NCBI RefSeq assembly: GCF_029892425.1
Contig: NZ_JARXWB010000007.1
Coordinates: forward strand, 186,001 to 250,000
Origin: Bradyrhizobium sp. BR13661
Lineage (GTDB): Bacteria; Pseudomonadota; Alphaproteobacteria; Rhizobiales; Xanthobacteraceae
Length of the DNA stretch: 64,000 bases
Direction of reading: 5' to 3'
Shown here: positions 1 through 8,874 of the stretch, piece by piece
Layout of the letters: every line of letters begins with the position of its first letter
How positions within the stretch are numbered: the stretch's first letter is position 1
Program-made: the position numbers and the translations under genes
The notes under the pieces: generated by a model
The model's input: only the letters and a program-made list of their open reading frames with translations
What the model was told of the DNA's origin: nothing
Database searches by the model: none

Positions 1-768
1 GGCCATCACCGAGAATCCGCCATCAACCGGGATTGCGGTGCCCGTGACGAAGTTCGACGCCGACGAGGCGAGGAACACGGCGATGCCGGCGAAGTCGTCG
101 ATATCGCCCCAGCGCCCTGCGGGCGTGCGCGCGAGCACGCGCTCGTGCAGGCCCGACACCTGCTTGCGCGCACCGCGGGTGAGATCGGTGTCGATCCAGC
201 CCGGCAGGATCGCATTGACCTGGATGTTGTCGGGCGCCCAGGCATTGGCGCAGGCACGCGTGTACTGCACGATGCCGCCCTTGCTCGCCGCGTAGGCGGT
301 CGCGAAGCTCGCGCCGAAGATCGACATCATCGAGCCGATATTGATGACCTTGCCATTGCCCGAGGCCTTGAGCGCCGGATAGGCCAGCTTCGAGCAGATG
401 AAGGCGCTGGTCAGGTTGGTGTCGATCACCTTGTTCCACTCGTCGAGCTCGAGCTCGTGCGGCGGCTTGCGGATGCTCATGCCGGCGTTGTTGATCAGGA
501 TGTCGATGCGGCCGAGCTCTTTGACCACGCGGTCGATCATCGCCGCCACGGCGGCCTTGTCGGTGACATCAGTGACGACGGATATCGCCTTCACGCCGCG
601 CGCCTTGAGATCGGCGACGGCAGCGGCCGATTTGGTCTCGTTGCGACCGACCACAGCGATATCGGCGCCCGCATCGGCAAGCCCGTGCGCGAGGCCGAGT
701 CCAATGCCGCCATTGCCTCCTGTGACGATCGCGACCTTGCCGCGGAGATCGAACCGGTTGGATGTCAT
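1..768 (-). CDS. SDR-family NAD(P)-dependent oxidoreductase (3' end cut by window edge)
   Basis: This is a short-chain dehydrogenase/reductase, a soluble NAD(P)-dependent oxidoreductase of unknown substrate. The reverse strand reads from an ATG at 768 and stays open to base 1 without a stop, so the C-terminus is missing by a few residues. Visible motifs are the Rossmann glycine motif TGGNGGIGLG near residues 16-25, the NNAG motif near residue 90, the catalytic YAASK and the C-terminal PVDGGFSV block that normally lies just before the end. It lies 21 bp downstream of the small membrane gene at 790-975 on the same strand and may be co-transcribed. Oxidoreductases acting on 3-ketoacyl or sugar substrates share this layout, so no finer call is possible. 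Confidence 0.9.
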   Translation of the reverse strand, partial: MTSNRFDLRGKVAIVTGGNGGIGLGLAHGLADAGADIAVVGRNETKSAAAVADLKARGVKAISVVTDVTDKAAVAAMIDRVVKELGRIDILINNAGMSIRKPPHELELDEWNKVIDTNLTSAFICSKLAYPALKASGNGKVINIGSMMSIFGASFATAYAASKGGIVQYTRACANAWAPDNIQVNAILPGWIDTDLTRGARKQVSGLHERVLARTPAGRWGDIDDFAGIAVFLASSASNFVTGTAIPVDGGFSVMA

Positions 769-789
769 GCTTTCACGTCCTGGTTTCTT

Positions 790-975
790 CTATTGGTTGC
801 TTTGCCAGATCAGCACCAGCCCGAAGCCTGCCATGGCCGCGCCATAGCCGGCCCATTGCAGCTGGTTGATCATGAAGCTCGATCGCGGCCAGGCGACGGT
901 GCCCGTGCCTTGCCCGATCCAGAGCAGCCCGATAGCAAGAGCAAACAGGCCTGCGACAAGCAGAAATCTGCGCAT
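790..975 (-). CDS. Small two-helix membrane protein, unknown function
   Basis: A 61-residue hypothetical protein with two predicted membrane helices, one near the N-terminus (FLLVAGLFALAIGLLWIG) and one near the C-terminus (YGAAMAGFGLVLIW). The reading frame extends upstream to 1011. The ATG at 975 is preferred because GGGAGG lies about 6 bases before it, whereas the upstream start has no such site. It precedes the SDR gene on the same strand. I do not recognise a named family. Confidence 0.65.
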   Translation of the reverse strand: MRRFLLVAGLFALAIGLLWIGQGTGTVAWPRSSFMINQLQWAGYGAAMAGFGLVLIWQSNQ

Positions 976-1112
976 GCATTCCTCCCATTGGACTGTTCTG
1001 TCGCGATCCACGGCGTCAACGACCGCCGCAGGCCACGAAAACTTCCCGCAAGACTAGCCGTAGCTTCGGTTCAGGTACAATGGCTGCGGATGCAAGGCCG
1101 CGGGAGGGACGC

Positions 1113-1751
1113 ATGTCCGTGCGCAAGACGATCCTGATCACCACGGCCGTGGCCGCGCTGGCCGCGGCCTATGCCGTCATTCCGCGCCAGGCGGACCTGC
1201 GGTCGTTCGATCCCCCGGAGATGGCGCGGCTCGAGACCGCGATGTGGCGCGACTATTACGACAAGCGCTATGCCGCGTTGTTTTATCATCTCTACGCCTC
1301 GACCCGGACGCAGTTCGGCTTCTCGCCGTTCAGGAGCCTGCATATCGCGCTCAGCGCTGCCGAAGCCGCCCGGACGTTCCAGCCGACGCGGTCACGGCGG
1401 GACGCCGATGCGGCCCTGCCGGCTCTTGTCGCCTACTACGCGGATTTTGCGCCGGCCGCGCCTGCGGCGTTCGACGTCAGCGAGGTCGCCCGTCTTGAGC
1501 TCGACTGGTGGCAGGCGCGCCGCGAGGCGGTGTCTGCGAACGACTATGGCCTGACCATCGCGCGTGTGGCGGCGCTGACCTATGGCAAGAGCGCGGACGA
1601 TTCGGGTATCAGGCAATTCGGCGTCATACGGGCCCAAGCGATGGCGTACCGCGATGCGCGCGGTGAGGGGATCACCGAGGCTGACTGGGGTGCCATCGAA
1701 ACCCAGCTGGTGGGAGCCTACCGCTCGCTGAAAATGAGCGTCGCGCGCTAG
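1113..1751 (+). CDS. Hypothetical protein with N-terminal membrane anchor
   Basis: A 212-residue protein with a basic N-terminus followed by one hydrophobic segment (about residues 6-22), suggesting an anchored or exported protein with a mostly alpha-helical soluble domain rich in Ala, Arg and Tyr. The ATG at 1113 is chosen over 1080 because GGGAGGGACGC directly precedes it. The body contains W-R-D-Y-Y-D-K-R-Y and L-D-W-W-Q-A-R-R patterns, but I recognise no catalytic motif. It converges on the outer-membrane protein gene, with a terminator between them. Confidence 0.75.
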   Translation: MSVRKTILITTAVAALAAAYAVIPRQADLRSFDPPEMARLETAMWRDYYDKRYAALFYHLYASTRTQFGFSPFRSLHIALSAAEAARTFQPTRSRRDADAALPALVAYYADFAPAAPAAFDVSEVARLELDWWQARREAVSANDYGLTIARVAALTYGKSADDSGIRQFGVIRAQAMAYRDARGEGITEADWGAIETQLVGAYRSLKMSVAR

Positions 1752-1782
1752 CAAAGCCTCAAAACGAAAAAGCCTCACAACG

Positions 1783-1809
1783 AAAAAGCCCCGGCGAAAC
1801 CGGGGCTTT
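1783..1809 (-). terminator. Intrinsic terminator for the outer-membrane protein gene
   Basis: A perfect 10-bp stem (1785-1794 with 1800-1809) has a five-base loop. Read on the minus strand it is followed by five T residues. The plus strand has only three T, so it acts best for the minus-strand gene ending at 1834, possibly in both directions. Confidence 0.8.
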
Positions 1810-1833
1810 GACGTCTCTCAAGTCGAGATCAGA

Positions 1834-2616
1834 TCAGTACTTCGCGACGACCGGACCGGTCCAGTTGAAGCGGTAGACCAGCGAGGTCGAGATCGTCTGG
1901 TTCCAGCTGTTGGCGCGAACGTCGCGGCCGACCAGCGCGTTGGTGCCGTCGACCAGCTCGTTCTGGGTCCTGGTGTTGTAGAAGGCCGAACGGTACTCGG
2001 TCTTCATGAACCAGCCGGGCGAGGAGATGCCGAAGATGTTCAGGCTGTTCTCGACGCCGCCGCCGATGAACCACCCGTTCCGGTTGAAGCCGTTGAGGTG
2101 GGCGCCAGCCGGGGCACCAGCGAGGGTCATGAAGTTGGTGCTGCTGAAGTGGGCGCCAGAGTAGCCGCCGTTGACGTAGGAGAGAACGTTCGGAGCGACC
2201 AGCCAGCCGAGGCGAGCACCGACGGCCCAGGAGTCCTGGAGCTTCTGGTTGCCGGTCCAGCCAGCGATCGGATCCTGCACGGTGGCACGGATGCTGCCGA
2301 ACTGACCGTCAGCGAACAGGCCGGCGACCCAGGTGCTGTTGAACTGCCAGTCGTAGCCGGCACCGACGGTGCCGAACCAGCCCGAACCGCCCTGGCGCTG
2401 GGTGATGGTCAACGGAACCGGGCCAGCGGTCGTCTGGATGTACTGGTCGGAGTTCGAGAGGCCGCCGCCGGCGCCACCGAACAGGTAGAAGCCGGTCCAG
2501 TTGGCGACCGGAGCAACCATCGGGGCCTTGACATAGGGACGGGCTGCAAGGTCAGCCGCCGAAGCCGAACCGGTCATCGCCGCAATCGCGGTCAGTGCGA
2601 GTGCAATCTTCTTCAT
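1834..2616 (-). CDS. Outer-membrane beta-barrel protein (Omp25/Omp31-like, COG3637 type)
   Basis: A 260-residue outer-membrane protein. The start at 2616 gives a clean Sec signal peptide, MKKIALALTAIAAMTGSASA, followed by ADLAARPY, the mature N-terminus typical of rhizobial Omp25/Omp31 family barrels. The longer frame to 2772 would bury this signal. Glycine- and aromatic-rich alternating segments follow (NWTGFYLFGGAGGG, AGYDWQFNSTWVAGLFADGQ, ARLGWLVAPNVLSYVNGGYSG) and the protein ends in an aromatic residue, VVAKY, as barrel proteins do. It probably forms an 8-strand barrel with a structural or porin-like role. It is monocistronic, with its own terminator at 1783-1809. Confidence 0.88.
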   Translation of the reverse strand: MKKIALALTAIAAMTGSASAADLAARPYVKAPMVAPVANWTGFYLFGGAGGGLSNSDQYIQTTAGPVPLTITQRQGGSGWFGTVGAGYDWQFNSTWVAGLFADGQFGSIRATVQDPIAGWTGNQKLQDSWAVGARLGWLVAPNVLSYVNGGYSGAHFSSTNFMTLAGAPAGAHLNGFNRNGWFIGGGVENSLNIFGISSPGWFMKTEYRSAFYNTRTQNELVDGTNALVGRDVRANSWNQTISTSLVYRFNWTGPVVAKY

Positions 2617-2998
2617 GATAAAATCCCCAACCTTGGTTCGTAGCAGGCGCGAGCGCACTGAAGTCCGTGTGATCTGATGCCCCGAATATAGACGGTTCTC
2701 GCCGAAATGCTGTTGCAGGGCAGGCACAGTCGCTGGAAAACGCCTCTCGGCCGGGTTCTGTGACGACGTCATGAACGCCGAAGGAATCTATGTAATTTCA
2801 ATTAGTTATATGGATTTTTGCATCCGTGGTCAGGGATAAGTTTTCGTTAGGAATCCGCCTTTGTCCGAAATGGAGGCAATCCTGCCTCAGCCTGGGTGCC
2901 CGCCTGTTCGGGTGAGTCTTTGGCTGAGTCGTCCTTTCGGGGAGGGATTGCCGGGGGTGAATCATCGGGAAAAACCCGCACCATCACCCCGAAAATGA
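2617..2998. other. Intergenic region upstream of the outer-membrane protein gene
   Basis: About 380 bases between the omp start and the parE terminator contain no credible gene. Read on the minus strand, TATATT lies about 70 bases before the omp start and could be a -10 element, but no convincing -35 is visible. An AT-rich stretch around 2780-2845 stands out from the GC-rich surroundings. Confidence 0.4.
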
Positions 2999-3027
2999 AA
3001 AAGCCCCGGCTTCAGGCCGGGGCTTTT
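2999..3027 (-). terminator. Intrinsic terminator downstream of parE
   Basis: A 12-bp perfect stem (2999-3010 with 3016-3027) has loop TTCAG. The stem ends are A/T runs, so in the minus direction it gives a GC-rich hairpin followed by T residues. It sits 17 bases after the parE stop. Confidence 0.85.
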
Positions 3028-3044
3028 GAGCGGGAATCACCGTT

Positions 3045-5093
3045 TTAGACGTCGAGCAGCTCGTCGCTGGCGAATTCGGCCTTGTCGGAGATGAAGGCAA
3101 AACGCGCCTCGGCCTTGGTGCCCATCAGGCGCTCGACGGAATCTGCCGTGGTGTCGCGGTCGTCGGGCAGCAGGACCACCTTGAGCAGCGTCCGCTTAGC
3201 TGGGTCCATGGTGGTTTCCTTGAGCTGCGCCGGCATCATCTCGCCGAGGCCTTTGAAGCGGTTCACCTCGACCTTGGCGTTGGCGTTGAAGGCGCTCTTG
3301 ATCAGCTCGTCCTTGTGCTTGTCGTCGCGCGCGTAAACCGACTTCTGCCCGTGGGTGAGCTTGTAGAGCGGCGGCACTGCGAGGAAGAGGTGTCCTTCGT
3401 CGATCAGCTTCGGCATCTGCCGGTAGAAGAAGGTGATCAGGAGCGAGGCGATGTGTGCGCCGTCGACGTCGGCATCGGTCATGATGATGATGCGCTGATA
3501 GCGCAGATCCTCTTCGCGATATTGCAAAAGCTGGCCGCAGCCGATCGCCTGCACGAGATCGGAGAGCTGCGCGTTCGCGGTGAGCTTGTCCTTGCCGGCG
3601 GAAGCCACGTTGAGGATCTTGCCGCGCAGCGGCAGCACGGCCTGGGTCTTGCGGTCGCGCGCCTGCTTGGCGCTGCCGCCGGCCGAGTCACCCTCGACGA
3701 TGAAGAGCTCGGAGCCGTCGGTGCCGGCGTCGGTGCAATCGGCGAGCTTGCCGGGCAGGCGCAGCTTCTTGCCGGCGGTCTTGCGGGCGGTCTCCTTTTC
3801 CTGGCGACGACGCAGCCGCTCTTCGGCGCGGTCGATCACGAAGTCGAGCAGCCTGTTGGCCATGTTCGGATTGCCCGACAGCCAATGGTCGAACGGATCC
3901 TTCATCGCCTGCTCGACGATGCGCTGCGCTTCGGCGGTGGCCAGCCGATCCTTGGTCTGGCCCTGGAATTCAGGCTCGCGCACGAACACCGAGAGCATCA
4001 CCGCCGCGCCCACCATCACGTCTTCCGAGGTGATGGACGAGGCGCGCTTGCCTTGGCCGACGCGCTCGGCGTGATCCTTCAGGCCGCGCAAGAGCGCGCT
4101 GCGCAGGCCGGATTCGTGCGTACCGCCGTCGGGCGTCGGCACCGTGTTGGTGTAGGAGGACAGGAAGCCGTCGGCGTCCGCAGTCCAGGCCACCGCCCAT
4201 TCGCAGGCCCCGTGCGCGCCGTTGCGTCCGGACTTGCCGGAGAAGATGTCCGGGTGAACCAGCGTGTCGGCGTGGATCGCAGCGGCCAGATAATCCTTGA
4301 GGCCGCCGGGGAAGTGGAAGGTTGCTTCCGCCGGCACGTCCTCGACGCCCTTGAGCAGCTCGGGCGCGCAGTTCCAGCGGATCTCGACGCCGCCGAACAG
4401 ATAGGCCTTCGATCGCGTCATCTTGAACAGGCGCTGCGGCTTGAACGCGGCCTTGGCGCCGAAGATGTCGGTGTCGGGCTTGAAGCGCACGCGCGTGCCG
4501 CGCCGGTTGTTGACCTTGCCGAGATCCTCGAGCTTGCCCTTGGGATGGCCGCGCTCGAAGCTCATGCGGTAGAGCTTCTGGCTGCGCGCGACCTCGACCT
4601 CGAGACGCGAGGAGAGGGCGTTCACCACGGAGATGCCGACGCCGTGCAGGCCGCCCGAGGTCTCATAGACCTTGCTGTCGAACTTGCCGCCCGAATGCAG
4701 CGTGCACATGATGACTTCGAGCGCCGACTTCTTCGGGAACTTCGGATGCGGATCGATCGGGATGCCGCGGCCATTGTCGGTGACGGTGAGAAAACCGTCT
4801 GCGGAGAGTTCGACGCCGATGAAGGTCGCGTGGCCTGCCAGCGCCTCGTCCATCGAATTGTCGATGACTTCGGCGAAGAGGTGATGGAGCGCCTTCTCGT
4901 CGGTGCCGCCGATATACATGCCGGGCCGGCGCCGCACCGGTTCCAGGCCTTCGAGCACCTCGATGTCGGCAGCCGTGTAATCGGCTTCGCCACCGCTTAC
5001 CCGCGGAGCCGCCTTCACCGCGGCGGCGCGTCCCTTCGGCTCATTGCCTTCGAACAAATCGTCTTTGGCTTTAGTTTTCAATTGCTTGGACAT
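3045..5093 (-). CDS. parE: DNA topoisomerase IV subunit B
   Basis: This is the ATPase subunit of topoisomerase IV, which with ParC decatenates daughter chromosomes. The protein is 682 residues, close to ParE length and clearly shorter than the ~800 of GyrB. It shows the GHKL ATPase motifs (EVIDNSMDEA, DNGRGIP, GGLHGVGISVVNALS), then the TOPRIM motif ELFIVEGDSAGGSAKQ and DADVDGAHI, and ends with a short GyrB-type C-terminal domain. The ATG at 5093 is preferred over 5123, although the Shine-Dalgarno is weak. A poorly conserved charged N-terminus of about 35 residues precedes the ATPase fold. It is transcribed alone with a strong terminator after the stop. Confidence 0.95.
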   Translation of the reverse strand: MSKQLKTKAKDDLFEGNEPKGRAAAVKAAPRVSGGEADYTAADIEVLEGLEPVRRRPGMYIGGTDEKALHHLFAEVIDNSMDEALAGHATFIGVELSADGFLTVTDNGRGIPIDPHPKFPKKSALEVIMCTLHSGGKFDSKVYETSGGLHGVGISVVNALSSRLEVEVARSQKLYRMSFERGHPKGKLEDLGKVNNRRGTRVRFKPDTDIFGAKAAFKPQRLFKMTRSKAYLFGGVEIRWNCAPELLKGVEDVPAEATFHFPGGLKDYLAAAIHADTLVHPDIFSGKSGRNGAHGACEWAVAWTADADGFLSSYTNTVPTPDGGTHESGLRSALLRGLKDHAERVGQGKRASSITSEDVMVGAAVMLSVFVREPEFQGQTKDRLATAEAQRIVEQAMKDPFDHWLSGNPNMANRLLDFVIDRAEERLRRRQEKETARKTAGKKLRLPGKLADCTDAGTDGSELFIVEGDSAGGSAKQARDRKTQAVLPLRGKILNVASAGKDKLTANAQLSDLVQAIGCGQLLQYREEDLRYQRIIIMTDADVDGAHIASLLITFFYRQMPKLIDEGHLFLAVPPLYKLTHGQKSVYARDDKHKDELIKSAFNANAKVEVNRFKGLGEMMPAQLKETTMDPAKRTLLKVVLLPDDRDTTADSVERLMGTKAEARFAFISDKAEFASDELLDV

Positions 5094-5369
5094 ATATCTT
5101 GATGCGTTTTGAGGGTCGCGCAAGCGGCGAATCGGTTGAGGCGACTATGCCACGGCTGGCCGGCAAAGGTCACCGCCGGGGTCGTCCCCGGGGAGTCGTT
5201 GGGAGCTAATGCCGGCGAATTTACGCCGCAAGCTAACCAAGTCCCGGCAATTTGACGGCCTGGCTGGCCCAGGCCGGGGCTTTGTGACTTGATGTCACAC
5301 AAGCCATTGGCTTACCAGTCTTTTCCATCTGGCAGGACCTCGAGGCGGGGCGGGAAGGCTATTTTCGGA

Positions 5370-5900
5370 ATGGAGCAGTATGCGCACGCACTGGCCGATT
5401 TCGTGCGCCTTCACCAGGCCTGGGCTACTCCGATCGTGTTCCTGCTGGCATTCGGGGAATCGCTGGCCTTCATCTCGTTGCTGATCCCCGCCTGGGGGGC
5501 GCTGGTCGCCATCGGCGCGCTGATCGGGGCGAGCGGCATCAGCTTCTATCCGATCTGGATCGCCGGCGCGATCGGCGCCGCCCTCGGCGACTGGGTCTCC
5601 TACTGGTTCGGCTATCGCTACAAGGAGCAGGTCGCGCAGATGTGGCCGCTCTCGCGCTATCCGGAAATCCTGCCCAGGGGCGAGGCGTTTGTCCGCAGCT
5701 GGGGCGTGCCCAGCATTTTCATCGGTCGCTTCTTCGGCCCCTTGCGTGCCTCGGTGCCGCTGGCAGCCGGCATTTTCGAGATGCCTTACTGGAGCTTTCA
5801 GGCCGCCAATTTCGTCTCCGCCCTGGTCTGGTCGGCGGCGCTCCTGCTGTTCGGCGACGTGATCGCGACGATCATGGAATGGCTCTGGCGGGTGATCTGA
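5370..5900 (+). CDS. DedA/SNARE-associated family inner-membrane protein
   Basis: A 176-residue polytopic membrane protein of the DedA family, proposed lipid scramblases/flippases involved in envelope homeostasis. It shows the family hallmarks FGESLAFISLLIPAWGAL, the GALIGASG segment, ALGDWVSYWFGYRYKE and the motif FIGRFFGPLRASVPLAAG with its conserved arginines. Four to five hydrophobic helices are evident. The start at 5370 gives the usual N-terminus (MEQYAHALADFVRLH). The longer frame to 5289 is not supported by a better ribosome site. Confidence 0.85.
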   Translation: MEQYAHALADFVRLHQAWATPIVFLLAFGESLAFISLLIPAWGALVAIGALIGASGISFYPIWIAGAIGAALGDWVSYWFGYRYKEQVAQMWPLSRYPEILPRGEAFVRSWGVPSIFIGRFFGPLRASVPLAAGIFEMPYWSFQAANFVSALVWSAALLLFGDVIATIMEWLWRVI

Positions 5901-6026
5901 GCGGGCCCGGGACAAGTCGACCCGCACGCGAGCGGAAGAAATTTAAAAGTCGTTCTTTTCGAGAGTGCGGCTGGTAATTTTCGCCTGCTAGTTGAGCGGC
6001 CGATTTGACAGCCGAGCGCTCAGCAT

Positions 6027-8681
6027 ATGATCGGACGCGTTTGTTCAGCTTTCCTGGTGGCGTTGCTCCTCGCCTCGCCATGCATGAAATCGTATGCCGC
6101 TGAATCATCCGGCGCTGATCGGCCCGGCTGGGTCGATCCGGGCTGGCGGCGAACGGTGGCGCGCTACGCCGTTACATTCGACGAGAAGGGGCTGAGTACG
6201 GAGGTCTTTGAGTTCGAAATCAAGGCGCTCGACGAGAAGGGCGCCGAGGCGATCGCGCAGCAGAGTTTTCAGTACAACAGCTATTTTGACGATTTGTCGT
6301 CGATGGCGCTTGCCACTCTCAAGGTCGACGGAACCGTGATCGAGGTCGATGAGCGCGCCATCCGCGATCAACCGGCGTCGACAGATTCCTCTTCGCCCTA
6401 TTTCGACGAGGTTCGCAACAGGATCATCGCCTATCCCCATGTTGCTCCCGGCGACAGCATCCGCGGACGTCTGGTCTACAAGGCGAAACAGCCGAGATTT
6501 CCAGGTGAGTTTGCGCGTTCCTGGAGCGAGCCGGTGAGCCAGCCCCCCGAATTGCTCGAAGTCACCGTTGATGGACCGGCATCCAGGCCATTGCGGGTCG
6601 CGTTGCGCAATGTCGAACATCGTGAAGAGCGGGTGAACGATCGGATCGTGCATCACGTGCGCTTCAAGCAGGACGCGCCCAGACCCCGCCAGATCGACGA
6701 CGAGACGCTCGCCGATGCCGAGCGTTTCGAGGTCAGCACGTTTGCTGACTATTCCGCTTTCGCGGCGATGCTGAACGCACGCAACGCACCGATGGCGCGA
6801 CCGGACGAGAGGCTGATGCGACTGTCGCGGGAGATAATCGGCGACGCCGTCGGCACGCGCGCGAAGGTTGAGCGCCTCTACAATTGGGTCGCTCGAAACA
6901 TCCGCTACGTCGGGATCGGGCTCGAGGACGGCGGCTGGACGTCGCAGCCTGCCTCGGCTGTGCTTGCGTCGCGCTACGGCGATTGCAAGGCGCATGCGAC
7001 GCTGTTCAAGGCGTTGCTTGCTGCCAACGGCATCGAAGCCAATCTTGTCGCGGTGAACTCGGACGCAAGATACACGCTCACCGAAGTCGCCACGCCGAAT
7101 TTCGACCACGCGATCGCCTATGTCCCGGAGATCGACCAATATCTCGATCCGACCGCTTCGCTGTTCGCCTTCGGCTCCCTGCCGCCGAACCTCGCGGGCA
7201 AGCCGGTTCTCAACATCGACAAGGGCACTTTGGGCCGCATCCCCATGGCTGGTCCGGAGCGCTTCCGGATGGCTGCTGAAACGGAATACGTCCTCGGCAA
7301 TGATGGGAAACGCGAGGTCCGCTCGATCCTGTCTGGCACCGGCGTCGGCGCGCAAATAGGGCGCACGCTCGCGCAGGGACTCGATGATCAAGACCGGCGC
7401 ATGGCCGCCAGGAAGCTGATCGAGCAGGCCGGTCTGACCGGCACCGGCGATTACACCTATCCAAATCCACGCGAGCTGACAGACGACTACGCGATCACAT
7501 CAACGTTCCAGATCAGCAAACCCGTCGCTCTCGACCGGCCCGCGCACGTCAGGATGCTGCCTCTGACCGATCCAAGACAATCGCTCCTGCGGCTGGTCGC
7601 GCGCCAGACGAATGGACGGCCTTTTGTCTGCCGACCGATGGAGTACCGCGAGGTCGCTTCACTCACGGTTCCCGAGAACACGTTCTTTTACGAGAAACCG
7701 GCACCGATCGCCTATTCGGCGACGTTCGAAGGCAGAACGGGCAACGCTGAAGTCCATGGCCGGATCGAGGTGAATGGCACCATCGCCGTCGATGGCCGAA
7801 CCATCCGCTCCAATGCGCTTCTTCGCCTTACGCTCGACGCACCGGTCTGCCCGGCGGAGTTTGGTCCGGCCATCGAGAAGGGGTTCGACAAGCTCGACGA
7901 GTTCAAGTACGGGCCGATCGGTCTGACCCCGAAGGGAGCCGCCTCGGTCGTCGAGGTCAGCGCCGACTATACCGACGGCGCGAACGCATATCTCGCCCAT
8001 GATTTCGAACGCGCGATGGAGCTGTTGAAACCGCTCGCCGAGATCGGCAACGCCCGTGCTCAGGCCCATCTCGGGGCGATGTATCGGGACGGAAGCGGGA
8101 TCAAGCGCGACGCCGGGGAGGCGGTCAAATGGTTTCGCCTAGCCGCTGAGCAAGGCGATCCCTATAGCCAAGAGCAGCTTGCTTACCTTCAGGAAACGGG
8201 TCCGCGGCAGCTTCGCGACGAGAAGCAGGCGGCCGATTGGTACTCCAAGGCTGCGGAGCAGGGTAAGGCCTATAGCCAAGCGCGCCTTGCCGCCATGTAC
8301 CGGGACGGTCGTGGTGTTCCCCAGGACTTTGCCATGGCTTCGGATCTGTTTTCGCGGGCGGCGGAGCAGGGCTCCGCCTACGCGCAGATGAGTCTCGGTC
8401 TGTTGCACATCAAAGGCCAGGGCGTGCCGCAGGATCTTGCCAAGGGCATATCCCTGCTGCGCATGGCCGCCGACCAAAACGACAGCTTGGCTCAATACAA
8501 TCTCGGCTGGGCCTATGAGAGTGGCACCGGCGTGCCGAAGGACGCACAGCAGGCGATCAAGTGGTACACCAAAGCGTACGATCGCGGAAACGAGCAAGCT
8601 GGCGCTCATCTTTACGAGCTGACGCGCGGGAGTTCCTTCTGGGGGAAACTCTTCAGCCATCTCGGGCTGGCCAGATGGTAG
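6027..8681 (+). CDS. Secreted DUF3857/transglutaminase-like protein with C-terminal Sel1 repeats
   Basis: An 884-residue protein with an N-terminal signal sequence (VALLLASPCMKSYA). A DUF3857-like beta domain follows (about residues 40-235), then a transglutaminase-like domain (about 260-385) whose Cys320 in YGDCKAH, His361 in FDHAIAYV and Asp374 in YLDPT form a complete Cys-His-Asp triad. A second beta-rich region follows, and about five Sel1-type helical repeats run from ~660 to ~870 (ARAQAHLGAMYRDGSGI, YAQMSLGLLHIKGQGV, LAQYNLGWAYESGTGV). The triad implies a papain-like hydrolase or acyltransferase fold acting in the periplasm, and the repeats suggest protein binding. Substrate unknown. 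It is followed by a separate promoter for the next operon. Confidence 0.85.
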   Translation: MIGRVCSAFLVALLLASPCMKSYAAESSGADRPGWVDPGWRRTVARYAVTFDEKGLSTEVFEFEIKALDEKGAEAIAQQSFQYNSYFDDLSSMALATLKVDGTVIEVDERAIRDQPASTDSSSPYFDEVRNRIIAYPHVAPGDSIRGRLVYKAKQPRFPGEFARSWSEPVSQPPELLEVTVDGPASRPLRVALRNVEHREERVNDRIVHHVRFKQDAPRPRQIDDETLADAERFEVSTFADYSAFAAMLNARNAPMARPDERLMRLSREIIGDAVGTRAKVERLYNWVARNIRYVGIGLEDGGWTSQPASAVLASRYGDCKAHATLFKALLAANGIEANLVAVNSDARYTLTEVATPNFDHAIAYVPEIDQYLDPTASLFAFGSLPPNLAGKPVLNIDKGTLGRIPMAGPERFRMAAETEYVLGNDGKREVRSILSGTGVGAQIGRTLAQGLDDQDRRMAARKLIEQAGLTGTGDYTYPNPRELTDDYAITSTFQISKPVALDRPAHVRMLPLTDPRQSLLRLVARQTNGRPFVCRPMEYREVASLTVPENTFFYEKPAPIAYSATFEGRTGNAEVHGRIEVNGTIAVDGRTIRSNALLRLTLDAPVCPAEFGPAIEKGFDKLDEFKYGPIGLTPKGAASVVEVSADYTDGANAYLAHDFERAMELLKPLAEIGNARAQAHLGAMYRDGSGIKRDAGEAVKWFRLAAEQGDPYSQEQLAYLQETGPRQLRDEKQAADWYSKAAEQGKAYSQARLAAMYRDGRGVPQDFAMASDLFSRAAEQGSAYAQMSLGLLHIKGQGVPQDLAKGISLLRMAADQNDSLAQYNLGWAYESGTGVPKDAQQAIKWYTKAYDRGNEQAGAHLYELTRGSSFWGKLFSHLGLARW

Positions 8682-8724
8682 TGACGGCAAGGCGGTGGCG
8701 GCGTGGAATGACGGTTCCAAATCC

Positions 8725-8753
8725 TTGACGATGGGCCGATTTGGCCTTATAGC
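8725..8753 (+). promoter_or_regulatory. Sigma70-like promoter for a leaderless leader-peptide/paiB-argC transcript
   Basis: TTGACG (8725-8730) and TATAGC (8748-8753) are separated by exactly 17 bases. The ATG of the arginine-rich leader peptide begins 8 bases after the -10 box, so the predicted transcription start coincides with the A of that ATG. Confidence 0.65.
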
Positions 8754-8761
8754 CGCGCCCC

Positions 8762-8839
8762 ATGATCAACGCCGCGACCATCCTGTTCGCCCGTCGCCGC
8801 CGCCGCTCTTTAGCGGTTTGGGCGGTCGATCGCGTTTGA
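8762..8839 (+). CDS. Putative arginine-rich leader peptide (25 aa) of the paiB-argC operon
   Basis: A 25-codon ORF reading MINAATILFA, then five consecutive arginine codons (CGT CGC CGC CGC CGC at 8792-8806), then SLAVWAVDRV and TGA. There is no Shine-Dalgarno site, and the ATG sits where transcription should begin, as in rhizobial trpL leaderless leaders. The peptide has no other evident function. Its position, 100 bases before an operon carrying the arginine-biosynthesis gene argC, suggests ribosome stalling at low charged tRNA-Arg. CGN codons are abundant in this GC-rich genome, so chance is the main alternative, although the matching promoter and hairpins argue against it. Confidence 0.6.
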   Translation: MINAATILFARRRRRSLAVWAVDRV

Positions 8840-8874
8840 GATCATCGTCTTTGCCGCTGGATCCGATCCGCGGC
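8797..8874 (+). promoter_or_regulatory. Putative arginine attenuator hairpins
   Basis: Segment 1 inside the Arg codons can pair with segment 2: CCGCT 8803-8807 with AGCGG 8812-8816, extended by 8797-8801 with 8821-8825. Segment 2 can instead pair with segment 3 (CCGCT 8854-8858). Segment 3 can also form a 9-bp hairpin with one bulged T (8853-8857 plus 8859-8862 with 8866-8874). That hairpin is followed by ATTCTCTCTCC, a pyrimidine-rich but weak U tract. The pairings are mutually exclusive, as in amino-acid attenuators. The weak tail means the last hairpin could act by a route other than simple intrinsic termination. Confidence 0.5.

Noticed and set aside
3315..5102. A 595-codon frame antisense to parE
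   Set aside because: Composition is that of a GC-skew shadow, and the opposite strand encodes every ParE motif.
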